From positions 1 through 6,795 of the forward strand of contig JALOBF010000083.1 of assembly GCA_023228385.1 (NCBI GenBank): DNA of 6,795 nucleotides. The letters are read 5' to 3'. The DNA comes from Bacilli bacterium. GTDB lineage: Bacteria > Bacillota_I > Bacilli_A > ML615J-28 > CAG-698. How positions within the stretch are numbered: position 1 is the stretch's first letter; every line of letters begins with the position of its first letter. Shown here piece by piece: positions 1-5,820 of this stretch. Below the pieces are notes generated by a model that saw only the letters and a list, made by a program, of their open reading frames with translations, searched no databases and had not been told where the DNA came from. The position numbers were made by a program, and so were the translations under genes.

Positions 1-639
1 GTCATTATCTGTTAAATAAGAATGGGCATCGACATAAATAACCCCTTTAATGGTTTTTAATAAATCATTAGTCTGTTGAATTAATTCATTATCGCGTTTT
101 CCGACGCTTAATAGATGTATTTTAGGATTATTGGCTTTTGAAATGGGATAAATCGATTCCAAAATAATATCCGAATTAGGGAGTTTAGACTTAATGTCGG
201 AAACAATCCTTTTTACATTTTTATAAACATCATTACAAGTGGCATTAAGTAAGGGAAAATCATTGGTTCCAATCAATAATACAATCCGTTTGGGCTCTAG
301 AGCATAAATACTTTCATCTAAACGCTTTAACAAACCAACCGTAGTGTCACCGCCAATTCCTCGATTATAAACGGTCATATCAGAAAAAAATTCATAAACA
401 TTATAATCCTGTGTAATCGAATCTCCTACAAATACAGTTCCGCCTGTGGTAGAATAATGATTAAAGACGCGAAAAGCATTAACCTTGGCATTATAACCGT
501 TTAATAATAGTAACTCTAAAAATTCATCATTTCCTTTTTGCTTACCTTTTTCGTATATTTGTCTTGATTTAAAGTGAAAAAATATAATCCATATAACCGA
601 TGTTATTATAACACTGATAATCGCAATAATAATTTCCAT
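1..639 (-). CDS. SGNH/GDSL-family hydrolase, membrane-anchored, C-terminus cut by window edge
   Basis: I translated this reading frame by hand: 213 codons from ATG at 639 stay open to base 1, so the C-terminus is missing. Residues 2-21 are a hydrophobic membrane segment, followed by a basic, helical linker. The SGNH blocks are clear: GDSIT at 72-76 (Ser74 is the expected nucleophile), NRGIGGDTT at 92-100 (block II glycine) and GTND at 124-127 (block III asparagine). Block V, with the Asp-x-x-His pair, must lie beyond the window. Family members are esterases, lipases or carbohydrate deacetylases, and the substrate cannot be read from this sequence. The gene starts 8 bases after the manA stop, and its Shine-Dalgarno overlaps that stop, so the two are probably one operon. 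The catalytic domain may face the cytoplasm, because positive charges follow the membrane segment. Family call is firm; substrate unknown. Confidence 0.9.
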   Translation of the reverse strand, partial: MEIIIAIISVIITSVIWIIFFHFKSRQIYEKGKQKGNDEFLELLLLNGYNAKVNAFRVFNHYSTTGGTVFVGDSITQDYNVYEFFSDMTVYNRGIGGDTTVGLLKRLDESIYALEPKRIVLLIGTNDFPLLNATCNDVYKNVKRIVSDIKSKLPNSDIILESIYPISKANNPKIHLLSVGKRDNELIQQTNDLLKTIKGVIYVDAHSYLTDND

Positions 640-642
640 AAT

Positions 643-649
643 ATCACCT
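643..649 (-). promoter_or_regulatory. Ribosome binding site of the SGNH hydrolase, overlapping the manA stop codon
   Basis: The minus strand reads TAGGTGATATTATG. The TAG is the manA stop, AGGTGAT is a strong match to the 3' part of the consensus AAGGAGGTGAT, and ATG follows after 3 bases. This placement is typical of translational coupling and supports the start at 639. Confidence 0.7.
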
Positions 650-2360
650 ACCTAACATAAGCCTTTATGACGCCGCACTTCATTTTCTTCTCACGGGGAC
701 GAATTGTATATTCCTTCACATTTTCCGGTATAATAAAGGTTTCAGCATAATGAACCGTGAAGGGCTCGAATTGATTAGTCGGACTTTCAATAACCGCCGC
801 CGCACCTTCAACCAAATTCAACATATTGAAACTGCCTTCGGTTTTTGTTTTAATCTTTTTATTAAAGAAAAATCTTCGTGTCTCAATAAATTCACGTTCA
901 TGTAATCCGGTTCGGGTTTCGACTTTATTTATTTTTTCAAAACGATTTATTAAATTCTTCTTTACCCATTCGGTATTGCGCTCAAATTGAATTGATTCCT
1001 TACCGTGGTTGATGTGGACCGGGCGCGGTCGGCCATCAAGGCCGATTCGACCCCAATCCCATAACTTAAAAGTAAAAATATAAGAACTTGTGCTAATTTC
1101 TAAAACCATTGTGTTTTTACCGCTGCAATGGATAGTGCCGCCGGGAATTAAAATATGATCATGGGTTTTTACCGGAAACTTATTAATATATTTTTCATCG
1201 TCAAAAACAATTTCGCCGCGATTTGCTCTTTCTAAATCTTCAATCATCCGTTCCGGATTAATATCAGGTTTAACCCCTAAATAAACAACCGAATCTTCCT
1301 CGGCATATAAAATATAATATGATTCATCTTGTGTGTAGTGAATCCCGAACTTATCTTGGATATATTCGGTTAAAGGATGGACTTGAAGCGATAAATTACC
1401 TCCTTCAACCGTATCAAGAAAGTCAAATCGAATCGGATAATCAGTTCCGAACCGGCCATAAACACGTTCCCCTAATAACTTCGGAGCGCGGAAAAACACT
1501 AAATTTAGGGCCGGTAATTCAATAATTTTACCGCCAAATGAGAACTTTAAACTGTTTTCTTCCGGAACCCCGTCAAAACTCCATGCATAATTCGAGCCGT
1601 TTTCTTCAAGATTGCACACTTCCTTCATCCATTGGCCGCCCCAAACCCCAGGGTCAAAATAAGGAACCAAACGAAACGGTTTCGTCGTTAATAAGTGCAG
1701 TGCCGCATCATAGGCATCTTTAGTAATCATTACATAATCATCAGTCGATCCATCAATCACATAATCTAGTGATTTATAAGTGTTTTTCTTAATACGATCG
1801 GCAACCCGCCACTCTACAAAATAACCGCGTTTATATTTTCTTAATGTATCTTCATTGGGATTATTGGTTTTAAAATTTGTCATTCCCTTACGATACCGCA
1901 GTTGGATTTCCCAACGCGTAATATCGACATAAACTAAATAATCATATTCAATTAGTGATGCGCCAAACCCATAAACTATTCTTAATCCGGAAACTGATTT
2001 AACTTTTTCCTGAACTAAACCAATGTTTTTCTCCGAATAAAAATCTTCAATTGTATGATGACTCATAATACCGAAAACACGGTCATCGGTTAAATTATAA
2101 GCAAGCATCTCGTTGATTTCTAATTCGGTTTTTGTATAATCTTCAATATTAATTAATAAATCGGGATCTAGCGGCTCAATTATTTTAGTCTTAAAAACAT
2201 CAATATGAACCCCCGGATATATCTCAAAAACTAAAACGCCTTCACGATATTTCCTTAATTCCTTAATGATTTCATTTGCATCAAAAATATGGTGATCATA
2301 CCCTTTTACAATATTGATTGGATTGCGATCATATTCTGATTTAAACTTTAAATATTTCAT
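648..2360 (-). CDS. manA: Class I mannose-6-phosphate isomerase with an extra N-terminal domain
   Basis: The expected reaction is interconversion of mannose-6-phosphate and fructose-6-phosphate in the cytoplasm, with a bound metal ion. The frame is open from ATG 2444 (598 aa), but I choose ATG 2360 (570 aa): a complete promoter sits inside the first 28 codons, and the 2444 ATG has no Shine-Dalgarno and directly follows a terminator. In the 598-residue numbering, the isomerase half covers about 258-598. It has WGGQW at 268-272, the metal ligands Gln354 and His356 in QVHP, Glu374 in DESYY and His439 in IPGGTIHC, so it looks catalytically complete. Ordinary bacterial class I enzymes are about 300-400 residues. 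The extra residues, roughly 30-257, contain a G-F-G-A-S stretch at 159-163 followed by a hydrophobic strand ending in Asp174. This recalls a nucleotide-kinase fold, but no Walker A GK(S/T) is present. I recall similar long proteins annotated as isomerases in Clostridia, with no known role for the extra domain. The last codons couple to the SGNH hydrolase. Confidence 0.9.
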   Translation of the reverse strand: MKYLKFKSEYDRNPINIVKGYDHHIFDANEIIKELRKYREGVLVFEIYPGVHIDVFKTKIIEPLDPDLLINIEDYTKTELEINEMLAYNLTDDRVFGIMSHHTIEDFYSEKNIGLVQEKVKSVSGLRIVYGFGASLIEYDYLVYVDITRWEIQLRYRKGMTNFKTNNPNEDTLRKYKRGYFVEWRVADRIKKNTYKSLDYVIDGSTDDYVMITKDAYDAALHLLTTKPFRLVPYFDPGVWGGQWMKEVCNLEENGSNYAWSFDGVPEENSLKFSFGGKIIELPALNLVFFRAPKLLGERVYGRFGTDYPIRFDFLDTVEGGNLSLQVHPLTEYIQDKFGIHYTQDESYYILYAEEDSVVYLGVKPDINPERMIEDLERANRGEIVFDDEKYINKFPVKTHDHILIPGGTIHCSGKNTMVLEISTSSYIFTFKLWDWGRIGLDGRPRPVHINHGKESIQFERNTEWVKKNLINRFEKINKVETRTGLHEREFIETRRFFFNKKIKTKTEGSFNMLNLVEGAAAVIESPTNQFEPFTVHYAETFIIPENVKEYTIRPREKKMKCGVIKAYVR

Positions 2361-2399
2361 CTTCTCTTTCGTCTTTCTATATATTTTTCCTTCTTCTAT

Positions 2400-2428
2400 A
2401 TTATAGCATATCCAATCGCCAATTTCAA
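2400..2428 (-). promoter_or_regulatory. Sigma-A promoter of manA (-35 TTGAAA, 17-bp spacer, extended -10 TATAAT)
   Basis: On the minus strand, TTGAAA (2428-2423) is followed by exactly 17 bases and then TATAAT (2405-2400). The spacer ends in TGC, giving an extended -10 TGn. The predicted transcript start is near 2393, leaving a leader of about 30-40 bases before ATG 2360. It lies just downstream of the gntR terminator, so manA appears to be controlled separately from gntR. Confidence 0.8.
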
Positions 2429-2452
2429 TACAGATTAAATACATTTAATACA
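2427..2452. repeat. Three AATACA (TGTATT) words at and upstream of the manA -35
   Basis: AATACA occurs at 2427-2432, 2438-2443 and 2447-2452, with start-to-start distances of 11 and 9 bases, close to one helical turn. The first copy overlaps the manA -35. The minus-strand word ATTAAA-TGTA-TTTAAT inside this stretch is also an inverted repeat. This could be an operator or UP-like element; the DNA is AT-rich, so chance is possible. Confidence 0.4.
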
Positions 2453-2484
2453 AAAATAAAACAACCGGGTTTTATGGTTGTCTT
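2452..2484 (-). terminator. Intrinsic terminator of the gntR-type regulator gene
   Basis: On the minus strand, AAGACAACC (2484-2476) pairs with GGTTGTTTT (2466-2458) in a 9-bp stem with one G-T pair and a 9-base loop. It runs into a T-rich tract, TTTTATTTTT, ending at 2452. It begins 16 bases after the regulator's stop codon. The plus strand lacks a T tract, so it works in one direction. Confidence 0.65.
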
Positions 2485-2500
2485 TCTAAAACAATTTATA

Positions 2501-3232
2501 TTATTTTTTTGAATATAGAATACTTGTATGATACTCATACATCTCAGCATTGTAATAATTTATCGTATATTCAATTAATTGATTTTGATCGTTATAACTA
2601 TGCCTAACCCTTTTTAATTGAACCGAATCCTTATCGACTTTTAATTTTTCCAATACCTCTTTGGGGGCTTTAACCGCACTTACTATTTCTTCAAAATTAT
2701 TAAAGAAGATATTATGACTTGTAAGAAAAGCATACAAAGACCCTTTAAGAAAAATCTCATCGTTAGGAAATTTTGTAACCGGATACAAATAAGTATCAGA
2801 ATAAACAATCGGAATATCAAGACCGCGAACTCGTTTTAAATTATACAAATTCATACCAACCGGTATATTAAATATTTCCGCAAGTTCTTCATCGGCTTTA
2901 ATCTCAATCAATCTGGATTCCAATGTTTTATTTTTCATTCCTATTTCTTTCATTTCATTAGTAAAACTACGAATTTGCGTAAAATGTGATAACGATGCTT
3001 TATTACGGTATACAACGGTTCCAAACCCGGGCCGTCTTACTAAATATTTCTCTTCAACAAGCTTTGAAATTGCCCGTCTAACCGTTACGCGGCTAACCTT
3101 ATAGTAGTTTACCAGTTCCAGTTCGCTGGGAATCATTGTTCCTTCTTTCCATGTACCATTTTCAATATTTTCTTTCAGGATTGCCCTTAATTGAAGATAT
3201 AATGGCATATTGTTCATAAAATCAATTTTCAT
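2501..3232 (-). CDS. GntR-family (HutC/UTRA-type) transcriptional regulator
   Basis: This 243-residue protein has the usual length and order for the HutC subfamily. Residues about 10-75 form a winged helix-turn-helix, with PSELEL at 35-40, the recognition segment SRVTVRRAI at 47-55 and the wing motif GFGTVV at 69-74. A UTRA effector domain follows from about residue 95 to the end, with the characteristic L-x-R-V-R-G strand at 132-137 and the late EYTINYY strand at 221-227. UTRA regulators such as NagR/YvoA usually bind sugar phosphates and act as repressors released by them. Start ATG 3232 is preceded by AAAGGAG at an 11-base spacing. ATG 3217 is an in-frame alternative but would remove the start of the first helix. 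The gene is divergent from the sugar kinase and upstream of manA, so it probably controls both; the effector is unproven. Confidence 0.93.
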   Translation of the reverse strand: MKIDFMNNMPLYLQLRAILKENIENGTWKEGTMIPSELELVNYYKVSRVTVRRAISKLVEEKYLVRRPGFGTVVYRNKASLSHFTQIRSFTNEMKEIGMKNKTLESRLIEIKADEELAEIFNIPVGMNLYNLKRVRGLDIPIVYSDTYLYPVTKFPNDEIFLKGSLYAFLTSHNIFFNNFEEIVSAVKAPKEVLEKLKVDKDSVQLKRVRHSYNDQNQLIEYTINYYNAEMYEYHTSILYSKK

Positions 3233-3255
3233 AATAAAGATTACTCCTTTTTTCC

Positions 3256-3283
3256 ATTATATCACAAATATTATTTTAATCAA
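3256..3283 (-). promoter_or_regulatory. Promoter of the gntR-type regulator (TTGATT, 16-bp spacer, extended -10 TATAAT)
   Basis: On the minus strand, TTGATT (3283-3278) is followed by 16 bases and TATAAT (3261-3256), with TGA directly before the -10 (extended -10). The AAAGGAG ribosome site and ATG 3232 follow at sensible distances. The -35 overlaps TGTATTGA (3287-3280), which also overlaps the manA -35. Confidence 0.7.
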
Positions 3284-3328
3284 TACATATATATAACATT
3301 TGATTGTTTTAATACATTTATAATCCGA

Positions 3329-3357
3329 TTGTATATACTTTAAGATTATGATAAAAT
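3329..3357 (+). promoter_or_regulatory. Promoter of the sugar kinase gene (TTGTAT, 17-bp spacer, extended -10 TAAAAT)
   Basis: TTGTAT (3329-3334) is followed by 17 bases and TAAAAT (3352-3357), with TGA at 3349-3351 forming an extended -10. Transcription should begin near 3364. This leaves a leader of only about 18 bases before the TTG at 3382 and makes the TTG at 3361 an unlikely start. Confidence 0.65.
3331..3338. promoter_or_regulatory. Candidate GntR/HutC-type operator GTATATAC
   Basis: GTATATAC is a perfect 8-bp palindrome that fits the HutC-subfamily operator core GT-N-TA-N-AC. It overlaps the end of the -35 and the start of the spacer of the kinase promoter, so bound repressor would block RNA polymerase. 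The regulator encoded next door belongs to this subfamily. The bases flanking the core are not symmetric. Confidence 0.55.
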
Positions 3358-3381
3358 AGGTTGAAACGGACGGTGAGAATA

Positions 3382-4290
3382 TTGAAATATTACCTTGGGA
3401 TTGATGGCGGCGGAACTAAAACTAAAGTTTGTATTATTGATGAGAATGAAAACATTATCGGTATCAGCCAAGCCGGTCCCTCCAGTATCGATACAGTAAC
3501 TAATGAAAAAACTTATCAGAATTTCCTCGAGCCAATTAACCAAATTATTAATAGTCAACCCAATATCCAAATAAATAAAGTTTTTGCCGGCATCGGCGGA
3601 ATTGTAACTGCTGAAGATGAAAAATTGGTTGAAGTTATCATTCATAAACTTCCCTTTATCAGAAACCACGCAATAGTGAAAGCCAAAAACGATATGTTTA
3701 ACGCTTTATATAGTGGGCTGTTATTTGATGAAGGGATGGCCTTAGTAGTGGGGACCGGTTCTGTCGCTTTTGGAAAAGATCAAACCGCCGCGCACAAATG
3801 TGGGGGGTGGGGTTATAAAGAAGGGGATGCTGGAAGTGCTTACGATTTAGGAAAGCAAGCCTTAAAACTACTGGTTCGAAATGTTGACGGAAGAATACCG
3901 AACTCAACCTTTACCGATGAATTAAAAGAAAGAATCAAAATCAAATCTATTTATGATATTGTTCCCGTTATCAACGATTTATGGGAAAACCGAACGAAAA
4001 CCGCTTCCTTTGCACGAATTGTTACATCACATGCCAATCGAAATAATCCCGATGCCTGTAAGATTGTCGATATGGCAACCGATGAATTAAAACTAATGAT
4101 TACCGGGGTTTACAATAAACTGGTTCTTTCTGATAAAACCATTGTTATTGTCGGAAGTTTAGGCAATGCTAAAGGATATTTTCAAGATCAACTGCATAAA
4201 AAAATCAAATCCATCGATATCAATATCAATATTATTGTTCCGATTGTCGATCCGGCAATCGGAGCGGCATTAATGGCTAAAAAAATGTAA
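3382..4290 (+). CDS. BadF/BadG/BcrA/BcrD-family sugar kinase (N-acetylglucosamine kinase-like)
   Basis: This is an ATP-dependent kinase of the actin/hexokinase fold and probably phosphorylates an imported sugar or amino sugar in the cytoplasm. Counting from TTG 3382 (302 aa), the motifs are DGGGTKT at 8-14 (phosphate 1), Asn-Asp at 103-104 (likely catalytic Asp104), VVGTGSVAFG at 122-131 (phosphate 2), GGWGYKEGDAGSAYDLG at 141-157 (the family's signature), VGSLGN at 257-262 (adenosine side) and DPAIGAALMA at 290-299. I chose TTG 3382 because GGTGA lies 5 bases upstream and the promoter ends at 3357. TTG 3361 and GTG 3373 are in frame, and starting at 3361 would add 7 residues. Family members usually read GDEGS where this one has GDAGS, an acidic residue lost near the sugar site. 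The gene is divergent from the GntR regulator, with an operator-like palindrome in its promoter. GlcNAc, glucosamine, MurNAc or mannose are all possible substrates. Confidence 0.88.
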   Translation: MKYYLGIDGGGTKTKVCIIDENENIIGISQAGPSSIDTVTNEKTYQNFLEPINQIINSQPNIQINKVFAGIGGIVTAEDEKLVEVIIHKLPFIRNHAIVKAKNDMFNALYSGLLFDEGMALVVGTGSVAFGKDQTAAHKCGGWGYKEGDAGSAYDLGKQALKLLVRNVDGRIPNSTFTDELKERIKIKSIYDIVPVINDLWENRTKTASFARIVTSHANRNNPDACKIVDMATDELKLMITGVYNKLVLSDKTIVIVGSLGNAKGYFQDQLHKKIKSIDININIIVPIVDPAIGAALMAKKM

Positions 4291-4315
4291 AAAGCATTGT
4301 ACAATGCTTTTTTTT
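4291..4315. terminator. Bidirectional intrinsic terminator between convergent genes
   Basis: AAAGCATTGT (4291-4300) is followed directly by its exact reverse complement ACAATGCTTT (4301-4310), and the T tract continues to 4315. It begins immediately after the kinase TAA stop. Read from the minus strand it is followed by TTTTT and another T-rich stretch, so it can also end the DUF624 operon, whose stop codon lies inside the T tract. Confidence 0.88.
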
Positions 4316-4925
4316 AATCCTCGGAATCATCAAATTCATATTGCTTTAAATAAGGCATAAAAACCTTTTTCAGATGAAACACTATCAATATTCCAAATAA
4401 GCCGATACTGAAAAGAATCGTGCCGTGAAACAATAAAAATAATCCAATCACAAAAACCAAACTAAGCATAAGTTTTAAGGAAGTAAAAAAATTACAGCCC
4501 GCCAAAATAAATGTGTTTTTTAATAGTTGCTTGGTTGACTCGGTTTTAAAGATTGCCATCATCGGATATAAATATAATAGATATATCACCAATAAGTAAA
4601 ACGTAACGAAACATGAAATTAATAATATCGTTTGATTGTTATCAATTGAATATTTAAAAATAATAAAAAGGAGAAATCCAATAGTTGCTGCAATTAACCA
4701 ATTAATTGTACTCAGCAGAAATCCTTCTTTAAAACTTTTAATAAACGATTTAAAAACATAGTTCGGTTTTTTGGGATCAATTATCCGAAACGAAACATAA
4801 AACAATGCTTTAAAAGCGGCACCAAAAGTGATAAAAGCACCGAGCAGTATTACTCCTAAAAAGATTAAATTTAATAATACAACATCCATTGCATCACGGT
4901 AAAAATCTTTAAAGGAATAGTTCAT
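4314..4925 (-). CDS. DUF624 (YesL-like) integral membrane protein
   Basis: This 203-residue protein is strongly hydrophobic, with membrane segments at about 14-36, 70-91, 98-120 and two close together within 150-185, and an acidic C-terminal tail (EFDDSED). The N-terminal pattern, in which a membrane segment with small residues (GAFITFGAAFKALFYV, 29-44) follows the first amphipathic helix, is that of DUF624/YesL proteins. These are found in Gram-positive sugar ABC-transporter operons and their biochemical role is not established. ATG 4925 is preceded by AAAGGAG at an 8-base spacing, so the start is well supported. It lies 36 bases after the lipoprotein stop and ends in the shared terminator, so it is the last gene of the operon. 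The operon context supports a role with carbohydrate uptake, as an accessory rather than as the transporter itself. Confidence 0.8.
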   Translation of the reverse strand: MNYSFKDFYRDAMDVVLLNLIFLGVILLGAFITFGAAFKALFYVSFRIIDPKKPNYVFKSFIKSFKEGFLLSTINWLIAATIGFLLFIIFKYSIDNNQTILLISCFVTFYLLVIYLLYLYPMMAIFKTESTKQLLKNTFILAGCNFFTSLKLMLSLVFVIGLFLLFHGTILFSIGLFGILIVFHLKKVFMPYLKQYEFDDSED

Positions 4926-4949
4926 ATTGGATTCTCCTTTTATTCGGTT

Positions 4950-4973
4950 AAAGTCGTTCCTCTATGCGACTTT
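4950..4973. other. Hairpin spanning the lipoprotein stop codon
   Basis: AAAGTCG (4950-4956) and CGACTTT (4967-4973) are perfect reverse complements around a 10-base loop that contains the lipoprotein stop codon. On the plus strand it is followed by TTTCTTTTT and looks like a terminator, but no plus-strand gene precedes it. On the coding (minus) strand it has no T tract, so there it would be an RNA hairpin between two operon genes. Confidence 0.45.
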
Positions 4974-5801
4974 TTTCTTTTTAAGAAATACAAAGGCCAA
5001 AGTAACGCCGGCAATAACAACAACCGCTCCGGCAATGGCAGCAATGATTAATGCCGTTTTCTTAGCAGGGAAAACGCCTTCGGCGGCAAAATCTTCACTG
5101 GTAATAAAAATCATTTTGCCGGTACCCTCGCCGTCAACCGCTTCCGGATCAAAATGTTGAAGCTCTTCATAGCTTCCGTCACCAAGCATAACCTTATAAT
5201 TAGCAAATACAGAAATATCGGCTTTTCCGACAAAACCGGCTAAATCGGCAGCATCATATATACTATTATAAATGCCATCGATTGCCCAGTCAATAGAAGC
5301 TTCAAAAATGGCCTTCGATTCTTTGAAAACAACTTTATTTCCGGATACCGTCCATGATGGCTTTTCCGTATCATCAAAATCATCCCAAGACATACTAGGT
5401 GACAAGTCAACGAGAGTTTTATATTTTGCCAGGAAATCTTCAAAGTCTTTAAAAGCATATGTCAATGTAAAGAAACGGTGATAACCTTCGACCCGCATCG
5501 GTTCAACCGTAATAAATTCAGGCGCATTCTCTTCCAACCAAGTTTGAATTTCAACAATTCCGCCGGTGATATGTTTGTTATTAACAACAGCACCCTTATC
5601 TTCAACGCCCTCAGGGTCATCGGGATTGGGGATTGGGGTTTCAGACAATGTATCATCCATTACGTCTAAAACAATCGTTCGTTTTCCTTCGCCTTTTGTG
5701 TTGTTAAAGACAGTTTCAACACCTATTTCACCCGGCCAGCAGCCGGTAAGAGTCAGAAGTCCAACAATTGCCACTAATAAAATCAATAATCTCTTTTTCA
5801 T
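4962..5801 (-). CDS. Lipoprotein of unknown function with a C-terminal membrane segment
   Basis: The 279-residue product begins with a lipoprotein signal: positive MKKR, a hydrophobic core, and a lipobox LTGC ending at Cys21, the predicted lipidated residue. Residues 22-245 form an acidic, soluble extracellular part with a proline/aspartate stretch (about 56-64). Residues 249-273 are a hydrophobic membrane helix, followed by KKKK at the end, which fits a cytoplasmic tail. The protein would therefore be held at both ends. It is not a typical sugar-binding protein: those are about 400 residues or more and lack a C-terminal helix. The layout of a short lipobox, a GxG-type beta-rich start and a C-terminal helix recalls LppM-domain lipoproteins, but this is only a resemblance. 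ATG 5801 follows AAAAGGAG at a 6-7-base spacing, 19 bases after the permease gene, so the two share an operon. I do not know its function. Confidence 0.88.
   Translation of the reverse strand: MKKRLLILLVAIVGLLTLTGCWPGEIGVETVFNNTKGEGKRTIVLDVMDDTLSETPIPNPDDPEGVEDKGAVVNNKHITGGIVEIQTWLEENAPEFITVEPMRVEGYHRFFTLTYAFKDFEDFLAKYKTLVDLSPSMSWDDFDDTEKPSWTVSGNKVVFKESKAIFEASIDWAIDGIYNSIYDAADLAGFVGKADISVFANYKVMLGDGSYEELQHFDPEAVDGEGTGKMIFITSEDFAAEGVFPAKKTALIIAAIAGAVVVIAGVTLAFVFLKKKKVA
5614..5638 (+). other. Potential G-quadruplex motif on the template strand of the lipoprotein gene
   Basis: Four G runs occur at 5614-5616, 5622-5624, 5628-5631 and 5635-5638, separated by loops of 5, 3 and 3 bases, which meets the usual G3+N1-7 rule. 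The minus strand of this segment encodes the proline/aspartate stretch PIPNPDDPEG. It may simply reflect Pro codons CCC. Confidence 0.5.
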
Positions 5802-5820
5802 TATTTTCTCCTTTTCCTTT

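Noticed and set aside
1319..1723. Two short plus-strand open frames (1319-1525 and 1538-1723)
   Set aside because: They lie antisense within the conserved isomerase domain and have no ribosome site or recognisable protein.
3284..3297. Alternating TA run (near 3287-3295) as a second regulator site
   Set aside because: It is AT-rich with no clean GT-N-TA-N-AC palindrome; too little to call an operator.
3361..3381. Kinase start at TTG 3361 or GTG 3373
   Set aside because: The -10 ends at 3357, so TTG 3361 would be at or before the transcript start. TTG 3382 has the GGTGA site and begins where the family normally begins.
3801..3834. G-rich stretch in the kinase gene as a G-quadruplex
   Set aside because: It has only three separable G runs, with a 10-base loop, and it encodes the conserved GGWGY-x-x-GD motif.
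3346..3907. Minus-strand open frames (3346-3669 and 3698-3907) opposite the kinase
   Set aside because: They are antisense to conserved kinase motifs, and the first would overlap the divergent promoter region.
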